A stretch of DNA of 8,285 nucleotides, taken from Thiotrichales bacterium (GTDB taxonomy: Bacteria; Pseudomonadota; Gammaproteobacteria; Thiomicrospirales; Thiomicrospiraceae). A program made the position numbers and the translations under genes. The notes beneath the pieces were generated by a model. It was not told the origin of the DNA, made no database searches, and worked only from the letters and a program-made list of their open reading frames with translations. Where the stretch lies: contig JALVTA010000090.1 of the NCBI GenBank assembly GCA_027036095.1, positions 1 to 8,285 on the forward strand, given 5' to 3'. Shown piece after piece: positions 1 through 5,361 of the stretch. The first letter of the stretch is position 1. Each line of letters starts with the position of its first letter.

Positions 1-1985
1 TGGACAATGCCGCATCGCCCCTGCGCAAGGCGCTGGAGGATACGGATCTGGCCGCGGCGCCCTCGCCCCTGTGCGGACTGGAGGATGACACCCGTGAAAT
101 GGTGTTTGCCGCCGGGGTGGAAGGCTCAGAGCCGGAGCATGCCGATGCCATCGAAACACTCATTGACGATGTGTTGAAGCAGGTGGTCAGAGAAGGCGTG
201 GATCAGCAGATGGTGGAGGCCATGCTGCACCAGCTGGAGCTGTCCCAGCGGGAGATCATCGGGGACGGCTATCCCTACGGGCTGTCGCTGATGCTGCACG
301 GCATGGCCGCGCCACTGCACGGCGGAGATCTGGTCAGGCTGCTGGATCTGGATCCGCTGCTGGAGAGCCTGCGCGAAAAGGTGCAGGATCCCCGCTTCAT
401 TCCCGACTGGATCGAACGCTGGCTGGTCAGCAACCCCCACAAGGTGCGGCTGGTGATGAAGCCCGATCCGCAGCAGCGCCAGCGGGAAGAAGCCGAAGAG
501 AAGGCCGAGCTGGCCGCGCTCAAGGCGAAGATGAGTGATGAGGAAAAGGACGCCATCATCGCTCAGGCCGACGCCCTCAAACTGCGCCAGGCGCAGGAGG
601 ATGACCCGGAACTGCTGCCAAAGGTCACCAAGGAAGACATTCCACCGCAGGTGAAGGTGATCGAGGGTGAACGCACGCAGGCCGGTGCCCTGCCGCTGAC
701 CCGCTACAGGCGCGGCACCAACGGGCTGGTGTATGAAAGCCTGATCATCGACCTGCCCGATCTCGCACCGGAAGAGCGCCAGGCCATGCCGGTGTTCAAC
801 AGCGTGCTGACCGAGATCGGTACCGGCGAGCGGGACTATCTCGCCAATCAGGCCCTGCAGGCGGCGGTAACCGGTGGCATCGGCGCCCGCTCACAGGTGC
901 GGGAAGATCTCACCGACCCGGGGCGCGTTCATGGCCACTTCATCCTTGCCGGCAAGGCGCTCAATCGCAATCAGGACAAACTGGCCGCCCTGATGGAAGA
1001 GACGCTGGTGGCGCCCCGTTTCGACGAGCTGCCGCGTATCCGCGATCTGGTCAGCCAGGTGCGCGTGGCACTGGATCACGGCATTACCCGCTCCGGCCAC
1101 AGCTACGCCATGGGCGCGGCGGTGCAGGATTTCACCCCCGCCAGCCGCTGGGCGTTCGAACGGAGCGGGCTTCAGGGCATTCAGACCTTCCGCCGGCTGG
1201 ACGACCAGGTCCGGGAAGATGATGACGCGCTGGAAGGGCTGGCGACCAATCTGCAGTCCATCCAGACACAGCTGGTGGAAGCCGGCAAGCAGGCGCTGCT
1301 GGTGGCGGATGAGCAGGGCCTTGCGCCCGCCAGCGACACGCTGGCGCAGGCATGGGGCAACCTGAAGGGCCAGACCTCTCAGCCTCTGCAGCTGAGCGCC
1401 GATGGCCGGCCCGTGCAGCAGGCATGGGTGACCAGTACCCAGGTTAACTTCTGCGCCGAAGCCTTCCCGGCGGTCATGCCCGGCCATGAGGACGCGCCTC
1501 TGCTGCAGCTTCTGGCCCACATGCTGCGCAACGGCTTCCTGCACACCCGCATCCGCGAGCAGGGCGGCGCCTATGGCGGCGGGGCCACCTACAATGCCGC
1601 TGCCGGCGCACTGGTGTTCTACTCCTACCGGGACCCGCGCCTGCTGGATACCTTCGCCGACTTTGAGGCCGCCCTGAGCTGGGTGCTGAGCAATGATGCC
1701 ACCGAACGGCATGTGGAGGAGGCCATTCTCAACGTCATCGCTGGCATGGACAGGCCCGGCTCACCGGCAGGCGAGGCGGAAAAAGCCTTCTATCAGCAGC
1801 TCTATGGCTATACGCCGGAAGTGCGCCAGCGCATCCGCGAGACCATTCTTGGCGCCGATCTGGCGCAGATCCGCAATGTGGCGGAGAAGTACCTGCGGCT
1901 GGAGCGTGCATCAAAAGCCGTGCTCACCCATACCGATGGCGCCAGAACACTGGCGGAGGCCGGTTTCGAGGTCATCCAGCTGTAA
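1..1985 (+). CDS. PreP-like M16C metallopeptidase (insulinase family), C-terminal part, 5' end outside window
   Basis: Open from the left edge (reading frame begins at base 3) to TAA at 1983-1985, giving 660 visible residues; family members are usually about 970, so the N-terminal third with the HxxEH zinc site is missing here. Visible parts: the end of the first half (NAASPLRKAL, then SPLCGLEDD and EGSEPEHADA, typical of M16C/PreP); a charged, helix-prone linker at about 475-660 that fits the M16C-associated region; and the C-terminal M16-like domains. The REQGGAYGGG motif (Arg codon 1554-1556, Tyr codon 1572-1574, six residues apart) matches the conserved C-terminal Arg/Tyr pair that helps bind substrate in PreP enzymes. 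Family role: a clamshell protease degrading short unfolded peptides such as cleaved targeting or signal peptides; the bacterial substrate is not evident here. The ATG at 99 is internal, because homologous sequence continues upstream of it. It is followed by its own terminator. Confidence 0.93.
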   Translation, partial: DNAASPLRKALEDTDLAAAPSPLCGLEDDTREMVFAAGVEGSEPEHADAIETLIDDVLKQVVREGVDQQMVEAMLHQLELSQREIIGDGYPYGLSLMLHGMAAPLHGGDLVRLLDLDPLLESLREKVQDPRFIPDWIERWLVSNPHKVRLVMKPDPQQRQREEAEEKAELAALKAKMSDEEKDAIIAQADALKLRQAQEDDPELLPKVTKEDIPPQVKVIEGERTQAGALPLTRYRRGTNGLVYESLIIDLPDLAPEERQAMPVFNSVLTEIGTGERDYLANQALQAAVTGGIGARSQVREDLTDPGRVHGHFILAGKALNRNQDKLAALMEETLVAPRFDELPRIRDLVSQVRVALDHGITRSGHSYAMGAAVQDFTPASRWAFERSGLQGIQTFRRLDDQVREDDDALEGLATNLQSIQTQLVEAGKQALLVADEQGLAPASDTLAQAWGNLKGQTSQPLQLSADGRPVQQAWVTSTQVNFCAEAFPAVMPGHEDAPLLQLLAHMLRNGFLHTRIREQGGAYGGGATYNAAAGALVFYSYRDPRLLDTFADFEAALSWVLSNDATERHVEEAILNVIAGMDRPGSPAGEAEKAFYQQLYGYTPEVRQRIRETILGADLAQIRNVAEKYLRLERASKAVLTHTDGARTLAEAGFEVIQL

Positions 1986-2008
1986 ATCGGTGCCAATTCC
2001 TGCTACAG

Positions 2009-2031
2009 CCCGGCAGAATGCCGGGTTTTTT
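2009..2031 (+). terminator. Rho-independent terminator of the M16C peptidase gene
   Basis: A perfect 6-bp GC stem, CCCGGC (2009-2014) with GCCGGG (2020-2025), has a 5-nt AGAAT loop and is followed directly by six T (2026-2031). It begins 24 bp after the stop codon. Confidence 0.85.
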
Positions 2032-2050
2032 GTGCCCGGCCGGAAAGCCG

Positions 2051-2076
2051 CCTGCCAGAAATGGGGGAGACCCCGT
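2051..2076. repeat. Array core copy 1 (most diverged)
   Basis: It starts CCTGCCAGAAAT, one base longer than the other copies before the G run. The hairpin is GGGG, GAGA loop, CCCC (2063-2074), a GNRA-type tetraloop if transcribed on the + strand. Its left end also pairs with TGGCAGG at 2124-2130, so this copy sits in a larger imperfect inverted repeat. Confidence 0.8.
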
Positions 2077-2153
2077 CTCGCTGGCGTCTTCGGCGTGTTT
2101 CCCCTGTTCTCCCATGGAAATTTTGGCAGGTCGGCGGGCGGCCAAGCTGCGGT

Positions 2154-2179
2154 CCTGCAAAATTGGGGGAGGCCCCGTT
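2154..2179. repeat. Array core copy 2
   Basis: CCTGCAAAATT is followed by GGGGG, AGG and CCCCGTT. It differs from copies 3 and 4 at only a few positions, around the edge and loop of the GGGG/CCCC hairpin. Confidence 0.85.
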
Positions 2180-2256
2180 TTACAGGAGGTTTTTGCCCGT
2201 CCGGCCGGCTCTGCGCCCGGTTTTCCGGCGCGCCGGCCACGCGGCTGGAAGTGCAG

Positions 2257-2282
2257 CCTGCAAAATCAGGGGAGACCCCGTT
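2257..2282. repeat. Array core copy 3
   Basis: CCTGCAAAATCA is followed by GGGG, a 3-nt AGA loop and CCCCGTT. The G run is one shorter than in the other copies, but the two arms still pair. Confidence 0.85.
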
Positions 2283-2358
2283 CAGAAGGGGTTTCAGGCG
2301 CTTTTTCCATACAGGAAACGGTTTTTTGGTAAGCACGCTGGGCGGGCCAGCGGGCGAT

Positions 2359-2384
2359 CCTGCAAAATCGGGGGAGGCCCCGTT
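2359..2384. repeat. Array core copy 4, doubling as a terminator-like hairpin
   Basis: CCTGCAAAAT is followed by CGGGG, GAGG loop, CCCCG, a perfect 5-bp stem. Read on the minus strand it lies 6-31 bases past the stop codon of the 115-aa gene, and the hairpin is followed by ATTTTGC. It is therefore placed and built like a short intrinsic terminator for the purB operon, although the T run is only four long. Confidence 0.75.
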
Positions 2385-2389
2385 CCGCG

Positions 2390-2737
2390 TCAGTCTTCCA
2401 GTGCGGCGTGGGTCAGCCAGCCGTTTTCATCAAAGCTGAGCGTGCAGGTGAGAAACTCCGGGCTGGGCTGCTGCAGGGTGGGGTCGTCGTCACAGGCGCA
2501 GCCGGCCATCTGGCTTTCGTACTGGATGGACAGGCGCAGCGTGCGGCTGTCCGGCTGCCAGTTCAGTACCATGGCGCGGGCACTGTTTCGGTCGGCAAAG
2601 TAGCCATTGACCATGCCGGCCTGAAGCAAGGGAAACAGCAGGCCGCAGCCGTCCAGTGCCTGAACCAGCGTGTCGCCGTCGGGCGGGCTGTCTGCAAACA
2701 GGGCCGGATCAAGCGGTGCAGTCTGTTTAGTCTTCAT
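2390..2737 (-). CDS. Uncharacterised 115-aa protein, last gene of the purB-roxA operon
   Basis: I do not recognise this family. The ATG at 2737-2735 lies inside the end of roxA (11-bp overlap) and the TGA is at 2392-2390. No good Shine-Dalgarno precedes the ATG, so translation probably depends on ribosomes finishing roxA. The product is acidic and soluble, with no signal peptide or membrane helix. It has four cysteines (31, 80, 82, 98), including a CAC followed by three Asp (80-85). Two stretches look strand-like (about 55-72 and 95-112) around a loop containing the Cys/Asp cluster. Codon and base use resemble its neighbours, and the tight overlap supports a real, co-expressed gene. Association with RoxA or L16 hydroxylation is inferred from position only. 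Confidence 0.72.
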   Translation of the reverse strand: MKTKQTAPLDPALFADSPPDGDTLVQALDGCGLLFPLLQAGMVNGYFADRNSARAMVLNWQPDSRTLRLSIQYESQMAGCACDDDPTLQQPSPEFLTCTLSFDENGWLTHAALED

Positions 2738-3878
2738 CAGGCACGATCCATTGGTTGTTGATGGCATGGAGCAGGGCGGCGGCGTCCTGCGGATTGCCGA
2801 GCCAGCGTTCGGCGTCCTCATAGAGAATATGATCGGCCAGCCAGCGGCGGAAGTCGAGGCTGGCTTCCGTCTCCCAGCGGTTGCCGTTGACAAACAGCGC
2901 GCCGTCTTCGGTGAGGGCCATGCGGGTAACCGAATCCCGCAGCCAGACGGGCGTTTCCTGCAGCAGGGCGGGCAGGTCGTCCAGCATGGCGGGCGGCGCC
3001 AGCGGTTCCGGCAGCAGATCCACCGCCGCCTGGTCGGGCAGGGTCATCATCTGCGCCAGCGCATGATCAAGCCCGGGTGTGGTGAGTGCCGGGCGCAGGG
3101 TGGCCAGTGCCGCCTGAGCAACCCGTCCATCCATCTCGCCGGGTGGCAGGCCCAGCCAGCTGGGGTCATGGAACAGGCTGTTGCCTGCCGGCTGTTCCGC
3201 CAGCCAGTCGGCCAGCGCCTCCATGAGTTCCTTCGCCCGCAGGCTGCGGTAGCCGACGGAGGCGGTCATGCAGGCATCATCCAGCGCCACACCGTGGTGC
3301 CCCCACAGAGGGGGAATGTAGAGCACATCGCCCGGCCCCACCTCATATTCCAGCTCCACGGGAAAATCCTTCATCAGCCTCAGCGGCACGCCTTCAAGGT
3401 AGTTGTCCTCGGTGCAGTGCTGCGAGGTGAGCGTCCAGCGGCGGTGACCGGCCATCTGGTAGAGAAAGACATGATAGTGGTCGTAATGGGGGCCCACATT
3501 GCCGCCGGTGACGGCGTAGCTGATCATCACATCATCCAGACGCCAGTACGGGATGAAATCGAAGGCGGTCAGCAGTTTCTGCACCGCGGGCACGATGCGA
3601 TCCACCCCCTGCACCAGCAGGGTCCAGTCCTGCTCCGGCAGGGCGGCGTAGTCCGCTTCGGTGAAGGGCCCGCGACGCAGTTCGTAATCCTGAGGCCCGT
3701 GCTGGATGACAATGCGGCTTTCTACATTTTCTTCCAGCGACAGCCCGGCCAGCACTTCCGGCGTAATACCGTCAAAGTCCGCCGGCAGGGCGTTTCGGAT
3801 GACGCACGGCGTGCGTCCCCAGTTCTGGCTGAAAAAGCCGGCCTTCTGAAATCTGGTCCAATTGAAGGTGTAGGCCAT
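2727..3878 (-). CDS. roxA: 50S ribosomal protein L16 arginine hydroxylase RoxA (YcfD), JmjC/cupin 2-oxoglutarate oxygenase
   Basis: 383 residues, close to the 373 of E. coli YcfD. The family uses Fe(II), O2 and 2-oxoglutarate to hydroxylate a specific arginine of ribosomal protein L16 (Arg81 in E. coli). The JmjC/cupin core spans about residues 90-205. The iron-binding HxD is His131-Tyr-Asp133 (in GPHYDHYHVF), and the distal histidine is His194 in IPPLWGHHGVAL, aligned with the E. coli IPPGFPHEGYAL segment. The C-terminal ~180 residues fit the dimerisation and winged-helix part of the family. I chose the ATG at 3878-3876, which shares one base with the purB TGA (TGATG), over the TTG one codon earlier. 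There is no convincing ribosome site of its own, so coupling to purB translation is likely. All key metal residues are present. Confidence 0.93.
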   Translation of the reverse strand: MAYTFNWTRFQKAGFFSQNWGRTPCVIRNALPADFDGITPEVLAGLSLEENVESRIVIQHGPQDYELRRGPFTEADYAALPEQDWTLLVQGVDRIVPAVQKLLTAFDFIPYWRLDDVMISYAVTGGNVGPHYDHYHVFLYQMAGHRRWTLTSQHCTEDNYLEGVPLRLMKDFPVELEYEVGPGDVLYIPPLWGHHGVALDDACMTASVGYRSLRAKELMEALADWLAEQPAGNSLFHDPSWLGLPPGEMDGRVAQAALATLRPALTTPGLDHALAQMMTLPDQAAVDLLPEPLAPPAMLDDLPALLQETPVWLRDSVTRMALTEDGALFVNGNRWETEASLDFRRWLADHILYEDAERWLGNPQDAAALLHAINNQWIVPDED

Positions 3879-5281
3879 CAACGCATCCGCAGCTGCACGA
3901 TGGCCAGCTTGATGGCTTTGGCCTGCTGGGCGGCGTTGCCGATGTAGCTGGCCGGGGTCATCTCGCGCAGGCGCTGCTTGGCCTCATCCGGCAGTTCCAG
4001 GCCATCGACGAAGTTCTGCATGATTTCCCGGTTCACACGGCGGCCGCGGGTCAGCTCCTTCAGCTTTTCATAGGGTTCCGGAATGCCGTAGCGGCGCATG
4101 ACGGTCTGGATGGGTTCGGCCAGCACCTCCCAGTTTTCGTCCAGATCGGCCAGCAGGCGTTCCTCGTTCACTTCCAGCTTGCCCAGCCCCTTCATGGTGG
4201 CTTTGAGCGCGATGACGGTGTGGGCCACGCCCACGCCCAGATTGCGCAGCACGGTGGAATCGGTCAGGTCCCGCTGCCAGCGGCTGATGGGCAGCTTCTG
4301 CGCCAGATGGTCGAAAAGCGCGTTGGCCAGCCCCAGGTTGCCTTCGGCGTTCTCGAAGTCGATGGGGTTGACCTTGTGGGGCATGGTGGAGGAGCCGATC
4401 TCCCCGGCCACCGTCTTCTGTTTGAAGAAGCCCAGCGAAATGTAGCCCCATACGTCCCGGTCGAAGTCGATCAGCACGGTGTTGTAGCGGATCAGGGTGT
4501 GGAAGAACTCCGCAATCCAGTCATGGGGTTCGATCTGGATGGTGTAGGGGTTCCACGCCAGCCCCAGCGAGCGCACGAACTGCTCCGACAGCTCATACCA
4601 GTTGATGTCCGGGTAGGCGGCCAGATGGGCGTTGTAGTTGCCGGTGGCCCCATTGATCTTGCCCATGATCTGCACGTCCCGCAGCTGCTTCGCCTGCCGT
4701 GCCAGACGGTATGCCACATTGGCGAACTCCTTGCCCACCGTGGTGGGGGAGGCGGGCTGGCCGTGGGTGCGGGAGAGCATGGGAATGTCGGCCATCGCCT
4801 CGGCCATGTCTGAGACGGTGTCCACCAGTTCGTCCATTTGCGGCACCAGTACTTTCTCGCGCGCTTCCTTGAGCATCAGGGCGTAGGAGAGGTTGTTGAT
4901 GTCCTCGCTGGTGCAGGCGAAATGCACGAATTCCTTGATGGCGTCCAGCTCGGCGTTGCGGCTCAGGTGTTCCTTGATGAAGTATTCCACCGCCTTGACG
5001 TCATGGTTGGTGGTGCGCTCGATCTCCTTGACCCGCGCGGCCATCTCTTCATTGAAACCGTCCACCAGCAGGTTGAGGTGGTTGATGGCCTCATTGGAGA
5101 GCTTGGGCACTTCGGTGATGCCGGGGTGGTTGGCCAGCAGTTTCAGCCAGGCCACTTCCACCTGCACCCGGTATCTGATCAGGCCGTATTCGCTGAAGAT
5201 TTCGCGCAGCTCCGCCGTCTGGCGTGCGTAGCGTCCGTCAACGGGCGAGATGGCGGTCAGAGAAGACAGTTCAAGGCTCAT
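3878..5281 (-). CDS. purB: Adenylosuccinate lyase
   Basis: 467 residues (E. coli 456), fumarase/aspartase superfamily, a cytosolic homotetramer in the family. It catalyses two fumarate-releasing steps in purine synthesis: SAICAR to AICAR, and adenylosuccinate to AMP. Conserved blocks: the N-terminal SSLTAISPVDGRY; TSEDINN (124-130); THGQPASPTTVGKE (172-185), with the general-acid/base His173 (E. coli His171); and the signature loop SSTMPHKVNPIDFENAEGN (297-315), whose Ser297 corresponds to E. coli Ser295. The start at 5281 gives the usual family N-terminus MSLELSSLT and has GAGGGGAG (5293-5286 on the minus strand) just upstream. A longer in-frame reading from 5341 would run through the promoter and is rejected. 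The TGA overlaps the roxA ATG by one base, making purB first in a three-gene operon. Confidence 0.97.
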   Translation of the reverse strand: MSLELSSLTAISPVDGRYARQTAELREIFSEYGLIRYRVQVEVAWLKLLANHPGITEVPKLSNEAINHLNLLVDGFNEEMAARVKEIERTTNHDVKAVEYFIKEHLSRNAELDAIKEFVHFACTSEDINNLSYALMLKEAREKVLVPQMDELVDTVSDMAEAMADIPMLSRTHGQPASPTTVGKEFANVAYRLARQAKQLRDVQIMGKINGATGNYNAHLAAYPDINWYELSEQFVRSLGLAWNPYTIQIEPHDWIAEFFHTLIRYNTVLIDFDRDVWGYISLGFFKQKTVAGEIGSSTMPHKVNPIDFENAEGNLGLANALFDHLAQKLPISRWQRDLTDSTVLRNLGVGVAHTVIALKATMKGLGKLEVNEERLLADLDENWEVLAEPIQTVMRRYGIPEPYEKLKELTRGRRVNREIMQNFVDGLELPDEAKQRLREMTPASYIGNAAQQAKAIKLAIVQLRMR

Positions 5282-5285
5282 GGGG

Positions 5286-5293
5286 CTCCCCTC
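5286..5293 (-). promoter_or_regulatory. Ribosome binding site of purB
   Basis: Minus-strand GAGGGGAG ends four bases before the ATG at 5281, with its GAGG part eight bases away. It decides the start at 5281 over the longer in-frame reading. Confidence 0.7.
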
Positions 5294-5314
5294 GGGTCGA
5301 ATTATTTTGATCCG

Positions 5315-5323
5315 TGGTATTAT
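5315..5323 (+). promoter_or_regulatory. Extended -10 element of a probable acnB promoter
   Basis: TGGTATTAT fits the extended -10 pattern TGn followed by a 5/6 match to TATAAT, and would give a leader of about 30 nt before acnB. The -35 region is weak, which extended -10 promoters tolerate. It overlaps the minus-strand TATAAT base for base. Confidence 0.45.
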
Positions 5324-5324
5324 A
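5319..5324 (-). promoter_or_regulatory. -10 element of a probable purB operon promoter
   Basis: A perfect TATAAT on the minus strand lies about 38 bp before the purB ATG, implying a leader of roughly 30 nt. No good -35 hexamer is seen 16-18 bp upstream; TTGAAA (5341-5336) is only 11 bp away, too close for a standard spacing. The match is by eye only. Confidence 0.5.
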
Positions 5325-5345
5325 ACCAGCTTAGGTTTCAACTAC

Positions 5346-5351
5346 GGGGAG
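5346..5351 (+). promoter_or_regulatory. Ribosome binding site of acnB
   Basis: GGGGAG ends ten bases before the ATG at 5362, a slightly long spacing; no better match lies closer. Confidence 0.55.
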
Positions 5352-5361
5352 TCCAAAGTCC

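Larger units (their letters stand above)
2051..2384. repeat. Degenerate tandem array, period about 102-103 bp, four hairpin cores
   Basis: This array fills most of the ~400-bp gap between convergent genes; I see no credible coding sequence in it. Four cores lie at 2051, 2154, 2257 and 2359. Aligned on the CCCC arm (2071, 2173, 2276, 2378) they are 102, 103 and 102 bp apart. The core reads CCTGCAAAAT, one or two bases, GGGG, a 3-4 nt loop, CCCCGTT. A second, weaker block (GG, three bases, TTTT-like, GG) recurs at 2116-2126, 2218-2228 and 2319-2329, also about 102 bp apart. This suggests that the whole unit was duplicated and only the cores were held constant. No fourth full unit follows, because coding sequence begins at 2390. 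Function is unknown; candidates are a REP/BIME-like element, redundant terminators for the minus-strand operon, or a repeated small RNA. Confidence 0.85.

Noticed and set aside
99..101. ATG at 99 as the true start of the peptidase
   Set aside because: The 32 codons upstream encode PreP-like conserved sequence (NAASPLRKAL, SPLCGLEDD) in the same frame, so the gene is cut by the window edge.
2063..2381. G-quadruplex-forming sequence
   Set aside because: Each core has a single G run of four or five, each directly followed by a complementary C run. A hairpin is the simpler structure, and four runs ~100 bp apart are unlikely to form a quadruplex.
2051..2384. CRISPR array
   Set aside because: There are only four cores, with ~76-bp intervals far longer than normal spacers. 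The intervals are related to one another, the cores are imperfect, and no cas gene is nearby.
1693..2603. Plus-strand open frames running through the repeat array
   Set aside because: They start inside the peptidase gene or the array, use different frames in successive units (the ~102-103 bp period is not kept in frame), and give no family-like protein. The small repeated peptides just reflect the DNA repeat.
2670..3947. Plus-strand open frame (about 425 codons) across roxA and its neighbours
   Set aside because: It is antisense to roxA, which has intact metal residues and family length. The translation is Arg/Gln/His/Gly-rich with no recognisable motif.
5282..5341. Longer PurB start adding 20 residues
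   Set aside because: The extension (MKPKLVIIPRIK...) is unlike PurB N-termini, covers the TATAAT element and ribosome site, and would leave only 20 bp to acnB.
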